Source of the DNA: JACTOJ01 sp032335695
Lineage (GTDB): Bacteria > Bacillota > Clostridia > Clostridiales > Clostridiaceae
Length of the DNA stretch: 30,413 nucleotides
Assembly: GCF_032335695.1 (NCBI RefSeq)
Contig: NZ_JACTOJ010000034.1
Coordinates: forward strand, 1 to 30,413
Reading direction: 5' to 3'
A model generated the notes under the pieces. That model was not told the origin of the DNA. It did no database searches and saw only the letters and a program-made list of their open reading frames with translations. A program made the translations under genes and the position numbers. Of this stretch, positions 22,699-30,329 are shown in pieces. Each line of letters opens with the position of its first letter. Position 1 is the first letter of the stretch.

Positions 22699-22740
22699 AA
22701 GCCGCATTACAGTGATATAACATATCATTGTTTGCGGCTT
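22699..22740 (-). terminator. hflX leader terminator T3
   Basis: On the minus strand, AAGCCGCA (22740-22733) pairs with TGCGGCTT (22706-22699), and an inner CAATGATAT/ATATCACTG stem (22730-22722 and 22718-22710) lengthens it. TTTTTATATT overlaps and follows the outer arm. Confidence 0.85.
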
Positions 22741-22758
22741 GATAGCTAAAAATAAAAA

Positions 22759-22777
22759 CCGCAGAATTTCTCTGCGG
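22759..22777 (-). terminator. hflX leader terminator T2
   Basis: On the minus strand, CCGCAGA (22777-22771) pairs with TCTGCGG (22765-22759) over a 5-base loop, followed by TTTTTATTTTT. Its arms are identical to those of T1, so T1 and T2 strands can exchange partners. Confidence 0.88.
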
Positions 22778-22813
22778 CAGCAATTACAATTTTAGGTTTT
22801 AAATACAACAAAA

Positions 22814-22834
22814 CCGCAGAGTAGAAGTCTGCGG
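22814..22834 (-). terminator. hflX leader terminator T1
   Basis: On the minus strand, CCGCAGA (22834-22828) pairs with TCTGCGG (22820-22814) over a 7-base loop, followed by TTTTGTTG. GCAGACT (22832-22826), which includes most of its 5' arm, is also complementary to AGTCTGC in the leader ORF (22890-22884). Confidence 0.85.
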
Positions 22835-22870
22835 TAATAAAAATCACATATTCAATGGAAGTTAATATAT

Positions 22871-22939
22871 TTATCTATTGACAGCAGACTGTATATTTAA
22901 TTGTTCAATTGCTTTTAATCTTAATTTAAAAATTAACAT
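22871..22939 (-). CDS. hflX leader peptide, 22 residues with KLRLK motif
   Basis: AAAGGAG (22954-22948) lies eight bases before ATG 22939 on the minus strand. The peptide begins MLIFKLRLKAIEQ and ends NIQSAVNR. Residues 5-9 (K-L-R-L-K) contain two overlapping +x+ motifs, the pattern at which macrolide-bound ribosomes arrest. Codons 17-19 (CAG TCT GCT) include AGTCTGC, complementary to the first terminator. The ORF ends 36 bases before T1. This is the layout of a transcription-attenuation leader. Confidence 0.85.
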   Translation of the reverse strand: MLIFKLRLKAIEQLNIQSAVNR

Positions 22940-22965
22940 TTCACAGTCTCCTTTCAAGAAATTCT

Positions 22966-22995
22966 AATATATTCCATGACCTCATTGTAAATCAA
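22966..22995 (-). promoter_or_regulatory. Probable promoter of the hflX leader
   Basis: On the minus strand, TTGATT (22995-22990) and TATATT (22971-22966) are 18 bases apart and end 26 bases before the leader start codon. Readthrough from the upstream kinase operon is also possible, since no strong terminator separates them. Confidence 0.55.
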
Positions 22996-23060
22996 ATTTA
23001 ACTAGTTGTAAATACCTTTTTAAGATATTTTTATGTTAGGACATCCTTTTTAAACATAGA

Positions 23061-24302
23061 CTAGTATTTATGAAAGATTATTGTAAAAGCAGTCCCTTCA
23101 CTTAATTTGCTTTTAGCTTCTATTATTCCGTCATGGGCTTCAATTATAGATTTTGATAAAGCTAGCCCTATGCCTACAGAAGCATTCTTTCTTGAAGCAG
23201 GGGCTTTGTAGAATCTCTTAAATATGTTTGGAAGATCTTCTTCCAGAATTCCTTCTCCTGTGTCTTCTATAATAATTTTAATACAAATAGGAGTTTCTAG
23301 AGTTTTAATAGTTATTTTTCCTTCAGGAGGAGTATGCTCAATAGCATTTTTTATTATATTTATAAACGCTTCTTCAAGCCATGGTCTATCATGCTGAAAA
23401 ATTATTTCATTGCCTTCTTGGAAAAATATATTTACTTCAGCGCTGATGGCTTTTGAAGATAGGGCAGCTATGGATTCTTCAATGGTTTCATTTAAGCCTT
23501 GCTTTACTTTGAAAAATTCTATGGCTGCAGCATCAAGCTTTGCTAGCTTTAGTATGCTCTGTATAAGCCAGTTCATCCTATCCAGCTGTTTTTCATTGCT
23601 TTCTAAGAATTTTTGGCTCTGCTCTTTGGACAAATTTTTAGTGAGCATTATTTCGTTGTATACCATCATTGAGGATAAGGGAGTTTTTAGTTGATGGGAT
23701 ATATCTGATAAAATATCCACTAAGAATTGTTTCTCTTTTTTTAATTCGCTTATTGTGCTTCCTATGATGTGCTTCATAGAGTTAAAGGAGACTGCAAGCT
23801 TTGACAGGTCTCCTTCTCTATTTTCATTTAAATTTATATCAAAATCTCCCTCTATAACTTTTTTTGCACCCACAGTTATAGCTCTCAACCTTTTATAGAA
23901 AAATGTATACTGCAGATAATTCAAGATAAATAAAATTACTGTCATACTAATAAATATTGCTAAGACTGAGTAATTGTTTTTGCTTGCAGTATCCTTCATG
24001 TAAGGGAAAAATTCATTTTCCAAAGTATCTGTTATACCATAGTCGCTTAATAGCTGCTGACCTTTTTTTATTTCCTCAGCAGTAGGCTGCTTGGTAACCA
24101 GCGGAATAATATCCTTCTCAAGCTGAGGGTTTTTATCTAAAATTTTTGAAGTTACAGCACCTACAGTGTTTATATAATCTCGTTTTAGATTGTCATTATA
24201 TATTTTCATAAAGATAAGCGTACTGGTTAAGAAGAAGAATGAAATACATATTAGGATAAGTGAGCTTAATCTAAGCTCTGGATTTATATAATATTTTTTC
24301 AT
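23061..24302 (-). CDS. Membrane sensor histidine kinase with HAMP domain
   Basis: The 413-residue protein has membrane segments at about 13-33 and 111-132 enclosing an extracytoplasmic domain of about 75 residues. A HAMP linker follows (about 133-185), then phosphoacceptor His203 in SDISHQLKTPLSSM, an N box (FINIIKNAIEHTPPEG), DTGEGI and a G2 box (SVGIGLALS). It ends a four-gene operon (ATPase, permease, regulator, kinase) and starts 15 bases after the regulator, behind AAGGAG. Kinases of this form in ABC-linked operons often answer to cell-envelope stress. The ligand is unknown. Confidence 0.92.
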   Translation of the reverse strand: MKKYYINPELRLSSLILICISFFFLTSTLIFMKIYNDNLKRDYINTVGAVTSKILDKNPQLEKDIIPLVTKQPTAEEIKKGQQLLSDYGITDTLENEFFPYMKDTASKNNYSVLAIFISMTVILFILNYLQYTFFYKRLRAITVGAKKVIEGDFDINLNENREGDLSKLAVSFNSMKHIIGSTISELKKEKQFLVDILSDISHQLKTPLSSMMVYNEIMLTKNLSKEQSQKFLESNEKQLDRMNWLIQSILKLAKLDAAAIEFFKVKQGLNETIEESIAALSSKAISAEVNIFFQEGNEIIFQHDRPWLEEAFINIIKNAIEHTPPEGKITIKTLETPICIKIIIEDTGEGILEEDLPNIFKRFYKAPASRKNASVGIGLALSKSIIEAHDGIIEAKSKLSEGTAFTIIFHKY

Positions 24303-24317
24303 AGTTTTATCTCCTTA

Positions 24318-25016
24318 TCACAGAGGAAGGACTTCTTTGTTCCACTTATAGCCCATTCCTCTTTGAGTGATTATATATTGAGGGTTTTTAGAGGTATCTT
24401 CTATTTTTTCTCTTATCCTGTTAATATAAACAGCCAAGGTATTTTCATCGAAAAATACTTCTTCTCCTTCGATGAGCTTTTCCAATATCTTATCTTTTTT
24501 CATTATAATTTCTGGATTATTTATAAATATGAGCAAAAGCTTGTATTCCTGAGCAGTTAAAACTATTTCCTTTCCATCTTTGCTTACTAGAGCACTGGAG
24601 GTATCTACAATTATATTTCCGCTCCTAAGCCTTGTTTTATTTATAACATTTTTGCTAGCTCTTCTAAGTAGCACCTTAACTCTTGATAGAAGCTCCCTTA
24701 CTCTGAAGGGTTTGGTTATATAATCATCTCCGCCTATTTCAAGTCCAAGAACTATATTAACTTCCTCATCTAAGGCGGTAAGAAACATTATAGGCACATC
24801 GCTTGTCTTTCTTATTTCCTTACAAAGCTCATAGCCGCTGCCATCGGGAAGATTCACATCCAGTATTACGAGATCTATGTGGCTTTCCTTAAAAGCTTTT
24901 CTGCCATCGCCAAGAGTAGGAGCTACTAGAACCTCATAACCTTCGTCCTTAAGAGTAAATTCCACGCCAAGAGCTAAGGACTCATCATCTTCCACTAATA
25001 AAAGAGTATTAGCCAA
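24318..25016 (-). CDS. OmpR-family response regulator
   Basis: The 232-residue protein has the acidic pair EDD (9-11), phosphoacceptor Asp53 (LVILDVNLPDGSG), the switch Thr in FLTALDEE and Lys in KPFRVRELLSR. The C-terminal winged helix contains LTAQEYKLLLIFINNPE and ends ITQRGMGYKW. The start is placed at TTG 25016 because GAGGTGA overlaps the upstream GTG at 25025 and lies five bases before the TTG. It is cotranscribed with the upstream permease and downstream kinase, and probably controls the operon promoter near 28312-28344. Confidence 0.92.
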   Translation of the reverse strand: MANTLLLVEDDESLALGVEFTLKDEGYEVLVAPTLGDGRKAFKESHIDLVILDVNLPDGSGYELCKEIRKTSDVPIMFLTALDEEVNIVLGLEIGGDDYITKPFRVRELLSRVKVLLRRASKNVINKTRLRSGNIIVDTSSALVSKDGKEIVLTAQEYKLLLIFINNPEIIMKKDKILEKLIEGEEVFFDENTLAVYINRIREKIEDTSKNPQYIITQRGMGYKWNKEVLPL

Positions 25017-25066
25017 AATTTTCACCTCATTTACATACTTAAATCTAATAGTAATTATAGCAGTTT

Positions 25067-27559
25067 TTACTCTTCTCTTATAGCTTCAATCAAATTTGCT
25101 TTTTTGATTCTGGAAAGAGGAGATAGCACAGCCAAATAGCCTATTATTAGGGAAGCTATTAAAGCTATGAGCATGGCTTGCCAAGGAAAGAACCACTGTA
25201 TATTATTTATTTCAGAAAAACCAATTTTTAACCCATATGCTAATGCTAAGGATATTATTGAGCCGTATATGGTTCCTACAATGGAGTACAGCATGCCTTC
25301 CAATATAACCATCTTTTTTAAGCCCCTTTGAGTTAGACCTATGGATTTTAATGACGCAAATTCTCTTCTTCTTAGGATTATACCTGTAGTAAGAGTATTT
25401 ACTATATTTACAGAGCTAATCAAGGCAATTACAGTTATGAATCCATATATAAGTATCTCAAGCATAAGCTCTGATGCTTTTGTTCTTCTGTTGCTGTCAA
25501 TTTGATTATATAAATTTAAGCTGGCATCCGATCTAAGCACTTCCTGAAGCTGCTGCTCTACAGCTTTATCATTATTTACATCTTTTATCTTTATAGAGAG
25601 ATCCTCAGGGGAAATATCCTTTTTTTCTGTTAAGCTTTTAATAACCTTGTCCGTAGTAATGAATTTTAATCCTCTTTGAGAACCTAAAAAGTCAAAAGGA
25701 GAGTCAGATATAATAGCTAGTATCTTTACAGTTTTTACCTTACCTTTTCCAAATTCAGTTTGATATTGGGTAGAATCAGCATATTGAACAGGAAGCTCAT
25801 CTCCTACTTTAAGCTCTGCAGTAGAACCTATATATTTCTTAGAACCTGTTGAGTCTGTATAAGTAGAGCTTTTCTTAATTAATATTACACCATTTTCCTT
25901 ATCTAAATCGTCTTTATTTATAGCTCCATCTATAAGGTGCTTCTTGGCTTCAGCAAGAGCGTTAACATCATATATTGTCATACTGGAATTTATGAGAGCT
26001 TTCTCGCTGCCTTGGTAAGAGAACTTCTTATACAGATCTTTTACTACTTTGGCTTCTTTTATTTCCTTGCTAGGATCAATTATGGAATCAAAATCATAGT
26101 AAGGGTAATCTTCATATACACTATCCACTGAATCTAAGGAACGGATTTTATCAGAAATAGAGCTTAAATCTGTTTTTGACATATTTGAACTAATATTGCT
26201 GTAAAGAGTGAAACTTATATTTCTAGAATTGTTGGGTTCATTGGTGCTGGTTAGAGACATATCTATAAAGGCTTTAAAGGTAACAAATAGAACAACGCTT
26301 ATCACAATGGAAAATACGGTTATTCTGTACCTCTTTCTATTTCTTTTTATATTTTTGGCAGCTAAAGCACCTTCAAAACCAAATATTTTTCTTATTATTA
26401 AATTGTTACTCTTTTTTATTTTTCCTTTTGTTATAGCTGTTCTGCTGCTGATAGCCATAAGAGGGGAGATTCTTCCAGCAAAAATAGCTGGTATGAGGGC
26501 TGAAATATATACGCAGATTATTCCAATAAGCAGGCTTATAAATAAAACCTCAGGATCTATAACCAGCTTTGTGGCAATTACAGAGTCCTTACCTATGATT
26601 TTAAACAGATAATTGATTATGGACATTGCTAACACACCCAGTATTATGCCCAGAGATACCCCTGTGAAGGCTAGAATGCTGGCTTCCTTTAGCACTAAGT
26701 TTCTTATCTGCTTTGGAGTGGTGCCTACAGCTCTTAAAAGTCCGAATTCCTTCATTCTTTCAACTACGCTTATCTGAAAGGAGTTGTATATAACTGCTAT
26801 GGTGGCGATAACGACTATACCTATGACTATAGAGAGTACTATACCAATGCCTCTGTTTAGTGAATTGTTACTTCCAGCACCCTCCAAGGAAAGAAGAGCA
26901 CCATTTTGGTTTACATTATCTTTAGTTGATAAGCCTTTTAGTTCTGATACAGCTTTTCTTAAATTAGTTTTTGAACTTATCTCCACTAACAGAGAAGAGT
27001 TTAGCTTCGATAAAGAATTATCCTTAACAAGTATTCTAAGATTATTTTGCATTTGAGCTGTTATAGAATTTTCTAATATGCCTACAAGCTTATAGCTGCT
27101 GTTGTTGATTTTTACCATATCTCCTAGTTTTGCATTTTTATCAATGTATTGAAGGGTCCATCTTTCCACTGCAAATTCATTAACATTTTCAGGCATTCTG
27201 CCTTCCTTAAGCTTAAAAGGCAGCAAATCCAAAGCTTTATTTGTAGCAACCAATTTATCCAGTTTTAAATTCTTACCTAAATTTATCGTTTCTGCAACTT
27301 TGTAATAGCCATAACGACTTACCTTTGGGTTATTTGTAACCTCAGAAAATAATTTATCATCTGTATTTTTAAATGCAATATGGTAAGAACCGTAATTAGC
27401 CTTTGCATTATCTATTTCGGTAGCCTGCATACCCTTGAAAAATAAGCCAATGGTGCAGATTAAGGCTACTGATAATATTATTCCTGTAAGCGTCAAAAGG
27501 GCTCTTTTTTTATTAGCTTTTAAATATTTCATTGTTATTTGCTTATAGCTAGTTATCAT
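25067..27559 (-). CDS. FtsX-like ABC transporter permease, two FtsX domains
   Basis: The 830-residue protein has an N-terminal membrane segment (about 22-42), a soluble domain, a first FtsX-like membrane block (about 240-370; ERMKEFGLLRAVGTTPKQIRNL), a further segment near 420, a large second extracytoplasmic domain (about 440-690) and a second FtsX block (about 700-820; RRREFASLKSIGLTQRGLKKM). This is the two-FtsX layout of Firmicute macrolide/bacitracin-export-like permeases. The start is ATG 27559, eight bases after AAGGAGG; GTG 27568 overlaps that site. It follows the ATPase gene by about 20 bases. Role and substrate are not shown by the sequence. Confidence 0.9.
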   Translation of the reverse strand: MITSYKQITMKYLKANKKRALLTLTGIILSVALICTIGLFFKGMQATEIDNAKANYGSYHIAFKNTDDKLFSEVTNNPKVSRYGYYKVAETINLGKNLKLDKLVATNKALDLLPFKLKEGRMPENVNEFAVERWTLQYIDKNAKLGDMVKINNSSYKLVGILENSITAQMQNNLRILVKDNSLSKLNSSLLVEISSKTNLRKAVSELKGLSTKDNVNQNGALLSLEGAGSNNSLNRGIGIVLSIVIGIVVIATIAVIYNSFQISVVERMKEFGLLRAVGTTPKQIRNLVLKEASILAFTGVSLGIILGVLAMSIINYLFKIIGKDSVIATKLVIDPEVLFISLLIGIICVYISALIPAIFAGRISPLMAISSRTAITKGKIKKSNNLIIRKIFGFEGALAAKNIKRNRKRYRITVFSIVISVVLFVTFKAFIDMSLTSTNEPNNSRNISFTLYSNISSNMSKTDLSSISDKIRSLDSVDSVYEDYPYYDFDSIIDPSKEIKEAKVVKDLYKKFSYQGSEKALINSSMTIYDVNALAEAKKHLIDGAINKDDLDKENGVILIKKSSTYTDSTGSKKYIGSTAELKVGDELPVQYADSTQYQTEFGKGKVKTVKILAIISDSPFDFLGSQRGLKFITTDKVIKSLTEKKDISPEDLSIKIKDVNNDKAVEQQLQEVLRSDASLNLYNQIDSNRRTKASELMLEILIYGFITVIALISSVNIVNTLTTGIILRRREFASLKSIGLTQRGLKKMVILEGMLYSIVGTIYGSIISLALAYGLKIGFSEINNIQWFFPWQAMLIALIASLIIGYLAVLSPLSRIKKANLIEAIREE

Positions 27560-27580
27560 TGTTTTCACCTCCTTTTCCCA

Positions 27581-28267
27581 TTAACTGTTTTTTAAATATT
27601 TATCAGAAACTATGACGCCGTCTTCTATATTTATGATTCTATCTGCCATGGAGGCGATATTCACATCATGAGTTATTAATATTAGAGTCTGGTTATATTT
27701 CTTAGCAGTAAACTTAAGCAGGTCTATTACTTCCTTGGAATTCTTGCTGTCTAGGTTTCCTGTAGGTTCATCTGCTAATATTATAGAAGGTTTGTTAAGA
27801 AGAGCTCTGCCTATGGATACTCTTTGCTGCTGTCCTCCTGAAAGCTCGGAAGGAAGATGAGTTTTTCTTTCAGTGAGTCCTAATAGAGAGATAATCTCGT
27901 CTAAATATTTCTTATCAACTTTTTCATTATCTAAAAGTGCTGGAAGAGATATGTTTTCTTCCACATCCAATACAGGAATGAGATTAAAAAATTGAAATAT
28001 GAAGCCTATTTTTCTTCTTCTGAAGATAGCCAGCTTTTCTTCTTTATAATCATATATGCTTTCGCTATCTATTATAACTTTTCCGCTAGTAGGCATATCT
28101 AGTCCGCCAAGAAGATGCAGAAGCGTACTTTTACCTGAACCGGAAGCTCCTACTATCGCTGCGAACTCTCCTTTGTTTACAGATAAATTTATGTCCTTTA
28201 AGGCATCTACTCTGCTATTGCCAGTACCATAAACCTTGTTTAAATTTTCTACCCTTAATATTTCCAT
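27581..28267 (-). CDS. ABC transporter ATP-binding protein (LolD/MacB type)
   Basis: The 228-residue ATPase has Walker A GASGSGKS (40-47), the Q loop FQFFNLIPVL, the signature LSGGQQQRVSIGRALL, Walker B IILADEPTGNLDS and a switch His in LITHD. The segment between Walker A and the Q loop and the DEPTGNLD form are those of the MacB/LolD/FtsE group that pairs with FtsX-like permeases. It is the first gene of the operon, with AAAGGGGG about a dozen bases before the ATG, a rather long spacing. Confidence 0.94.
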   Translation of the reverse strand: MEILRVENLNKVYGTGNSRVDALKDINLSVNKGEFAAIVGASGSGKSTLLHLLGGLDMPTSGKVIIDSESIYDYKEEKLAIFRRRKIGFIFQFFNLIPVLDVEENISLPALLDNEKVDKKYLDEIISLLGLTERKTHLPSELSGGQQQRVSIGRALLNKPSIILADEPTGNLDSKNSKEVIDLLKFTAKKYNQTLILITHDVNIASMADRIINIEDGVIVSDKYLKNS

Positions 28268-28311
28268 TTATAAAATTTCCCCCTTTGATATGTTGTCTTG
28301 TTTACAATATA

Positions 28312-28344
28312 ATTATAGTTTTGATTTTGAGGACACTCTATGTC
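28312..28344 (-). promoter_or_regulatory. Promoter region of the ABC/two-component operon
   Basis: On the minus strand TATAAT lies at 28317-28312. The -35 region 17 bases upstream reads TAGAGT, a poor match, and sits inside the inverted repeat GACA-N5-TGTC (28332-28344). This suggests a promoter needing activation or bound at -35 by the operon's own regulator. Confidence 0.5.
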
Positions 28345-28357
28345 TATCAGCTTACAA

Positions 28358-28397
28358 AAAGAAAGTTATCTTACAAATCTGTAAGATAACTTTCTTT
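28358..28397 (-). terminator. Strong Rho-independent terminator after the cysteine-peptidase gene
   Basis: Eighteen bases (28358-28375) pair perfectly with 28380-28397 around a four-base loop. On the minus strand the stem runs into TTTCTTTTTG, ending the 28415-29059 gene before the ABC operon promoter. Confidence 0.92.
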
Positions 28398-28414
28398 AAC
28401 AAGGTTTATAGGTC

Positions 28415-29059
28415 TTATGAGAAATAGGCTAAACGTATTATATCTGTAGGTCTTCTATGATTCCAAAGAAGATCCAAATCTATTTCATGAAGTTCCCCAT
28501 AGGTGGAAACCGCTATATAATGCTTTTTGTGTTCATAATTAAGCTTTAGGTTTAATATTGTCATCCAATGCCAGGTATAATCATCTAATTCTTTTACAGG
28601 ATGCTTAAGCACTAAGATTGCAATAGGAAGTTTTTCATGCAAAGCTTCTGAAATGAAATCTAGAGCTTGATGCATGGTGGCATTTTCTTCTAAAATATGA
28701 GGCGTTAGTGTCAGTTCCTTGCTTTTACAGAAATCTTGAACATTGTCTACAAATTGGGTTACAGAAGTAAGACCAAAAGGGCCTGGCTTCACATAATCGC
28801 GTACTTCCTGCAAATGCTTCGTATAATCTTTTTTGTTTATAACACCTTCATAGGGGTATAATTTAGCATATTTATCTGGCTTAAATTTAGCAAGATAAGC
28901 GGTTATATTAGCGGCAGCCACAGGTCCGCAGCCACTTAACTTATGCATCTTTTTAGTGAACCAGTACTGATTTCCACCGCAATGGATAGCTTCAGCATCA
29001 TAGATTGAAAGCTGAATTCCTTCAAAATCAGAATACTTTGGGATTATAAAATCTTCCAT
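28415..29059 (-). CDS. Papain-like (C39-type) cysteine peptidase-fold protein
   Basis: The 214-residue protein has no signal peptide. KLSGCGPVAAANI gives a candidate nucleophile Cys44 in the C39-like Gly-Cys-Gly-Pro setting, and DDYTWHWMTIL gives His164 before a hydrophobic strand, as in C39-like peptidases. The overall form is the Peptidase_C39_2 type found in many Clostridium proteins of unknown function. The start is ATG 29059, preceded by AAAGGAG at eight bases; the frame is open upstream but that extension has no ribosome-binding site. It is monocistronic. Peptidase activity is unproven. Confidence 0.78.
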   Translation of the reverse strand: MEDFIIPKYSDFEGIQLSIYDAEAIHCGGNQYWFTKKMHKLSGCGPVAAANITAYLAKFKPDKYAKLYPYEGVINKKDYTKHLQEVRDYVKPGPFGLTSVTQFVDNVQDFCKSKELTLTPHILEENATMHQALDFISEALHEKLPIAILVLKHPVKELDDYTWHWMTILNLKLNYEHKKHYIAVSTYGELHEIDLDLLWNHRRPTDIIRLAYFS

Positions 29060-29156
29060 TGTAAACTCCTTTCTGCATAAAATGCGCAAATCCAAAAAGA
29101 ATACTAATAAATACTTGGAGCCCTGAGCATCACAAAATTCTAATGTAGGATTCTTT

Positions 29157-29182
29157 ATATTGTAATTATTAATATACAATAT
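29157..29182. promoter_or_regulatory. Inverted repeat upstream of the cysteine-peptidase gene
   Basis: ATATTGTA (29157-29164) and TACAATAT (29175-29182) form an inverted repeat with a 10-base spacer in the 232-base gap between divergent genes. It could be an operator for the minus-strand gene. Apart from this and a TATAAT box at 29253-29258, nothing else stands out in the gap. Confidence 0.4.
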
Positions 29183-29259
29183 TTTAATAGGGAAGTAAAT
29201 GAAATAGGTTATTTCTGTAACTTTTGTTACGGAACTTTATTTACTAATTTGCTATAATT

Positions 29260-29579
29260 ATGGAGAAAACCTAGATAAACTGGTTTTTCACATGAACAAT
29301 TTAGCTGGGAAATTAAGAATACATCTTAATTCAGAAGATAAATTTCTCTATCCTAATTTAGTGAATGGAGAGGATATGAAGCTTAAAGCCTTAGCCAATG
29401 AATACATAGAAGACATGGGAGGCATTTTTAATCAATTTTCGGAATATAAGAATAAATTCAATACTAAGAGCAAGATAAAAGATAATAATAAAACTTTTCT
29501 GCAGGAGACAAGACTTATAATAGATAAAATAAAAAAACGTATAGATAAAGAAGAGAATGAATTATATAAATTGATATAA
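29260..29579 (+). pseudogene. Hemerythrin-domain remnant with N-terminal deletion and frameshift
   Basis: From ATG 29292 a 95-residue frame matches the C-terminal two thirds of a hemerythrin-like protein. LAGKLRIHLNSEDKFLYPNLV carries the second-helix H-x3-E motif, and EYKNKFNTKSKI and the final RIDKEENELYKLI look intact. The first helix with its iron-ligand His is absent. Upstream, ATG GAG AAA ACC TAG (29260) would read M-E-N-L-D-K-L-V into the same frame if two A were removed, so a start region seems fused to the middle of the gene by deletion and frameshift. No ribosome-binding site precedes ATG 29292. A terminator follows. A short functional protein is not fully excluded. Confidence 0.65.
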
Positions 29580-29585
29580 GAGTAA

Positions 29586-29616
29586 AAAGACAAGCATCTT
29601 CAAAAGGCTTGTCTTT
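29586..29616. terminator. Hairpin terminator between convergent genes
   Basis: AAAGACAAGC (29586-29595) pairs with GCTTGTCTTT (29607-29616) around an 11-base loop, with A and T runs on the two sides, so it can act on both strands. Confidence 0.85.
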
Positions 29617-29620
29617 CTGT

Positions 29621-30181
29621 CTACATTGGCTTCTTATTTTCGTTTAGGCGTTGTACTATCTGTTCCAATCTTTTCTTTTTAGTTTCTTCGGCTTTAGCGC
29701 TTAAATAATGAGCAGCATAGGTTCTTCTTACTGATGGGGACATTTTTTGAAAATTGGAAAAAGCAGGCTCTTTTCCACTTAGGACCTCTACTAAAATAGA
29801 AATTTGCTCCTCAGTTATTGGTGCAGCTTTAGCAGTGTTCCAGGCTCCAGATTTTTTTGCTTCTTCAATTACAGCTAAACCTCTTTCTGTCATTAAATTT
29901 TGATCTATAAGTTTAGAAACAGTATTTTTGTTTTTTTCTGACCATTTGCTTCCTTTACGTCTAGGAGTGAATTTTTTTATGTATTTTGTTTCATCAAGGC
30001 TGGTTATTTGACCATCAATCCATCCAAAGCACAAAGCTTCCTCTAAGGCTTCTTCCGCAGTAAGTGTTTCAATCTTTCTGTTTTTTCCAAAAATCAACCA
30101 TATTCCAGCATTGGTTGTACTGTTTGAGGTAAGCCACTCCCTAAATTCTGTTCTTGTAGAAAATAATAATTGTTCACACAT
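29621..30181 (-). CDS. YdeI/OmpD-associated-family protein
   Basis: The 186-residue protein matches the YdeI/OmpD-associated family: an N-terminal region with WLTSNSTTNAGIWLIFGKN, the conserved core TAEEALEEALCFGWIDGQ, then KKFTPRRKGSKWSEKN, and a C-terminal helix rich in Lys and Glu with SPSVRRTYAAHYLSAK. Family members are linked to antimicrobial-peptide resistance in some bacteria, but the molecular role is unclear. The start at ATG 30181 has AAAGGTGG upstream; a GTG at 30193 overlaps that site. It is monocistronic. Confidence 0.88.
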   Translation of the reverse strand: MCEQLLFSTRTEFREWLTSNSTTNAGIWLIFGKNRKIETLTAEEALEEALCFGWIDGQITSLDETKYIKKFTPRRKGSKWSEKNKNTVSKLIDQNLMTERGLAVIEEAKKSGAWNTAKAAPITEEQISILVEVLSGKEPAFSNFQKMSPSVRRTYAAHYLSAKAEETKKKRLEQIVQRLNENKKPM

Positions 30182-30219
30182 AAATTTAACCACCTTTGAT
30201 ACGTGAAAATATTAGTAAA

Positions 30220-30325
30220 AGGCTGTATTTTAATCTTAGGTTCTGTTTTAAATCAGTATTGATTTTTCACTGATTTAAAACTTCCTTTAGTTCGGGAGGC
30301 TGTGTTTTAAAATGTTGATATTATC
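30220..30325. repeat. Cluster of degenerate palindromic-repeat copies
   Basis: Three tandem related units occur: AGGCTGTATTTTAAT (from 30220), AGGTTCTGTTTTAAATCAGT (from 30238) and AGGCTGTGTTTTAAAATG (from 30297). The middle unit forms a hairpin from GTTTTAAATCAGT (30245-30257) and ACTGATTTAAAAC (30269-30281). The sequence is that of the 12620-12669 palindrome with drift. The run lies upstream of the YdeI-family gene and leads into the structured end of the window. Confidence 0.7.
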
Positions 30326-30329
30326 GTTT

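Noticed and set aside
22759..22834. CCGCAGA...TCTGCGG hairpins repeated in tandem, first read as a short CRISPR-like or REP-like repeat
   Set aside because: There are only two identical-arm units and one related one, each followed by a U-run on the minus strand and placed after a leader ORF. Terminators explain them better, and no cas gene is present.
26208..26612. A 134-codon open frame antisense to the FtsX-like permease gene
   Set aside because: It is hydrophobic because it mirrors membrane-segment codons, and has no ribosome-binding site or recognisable domain.
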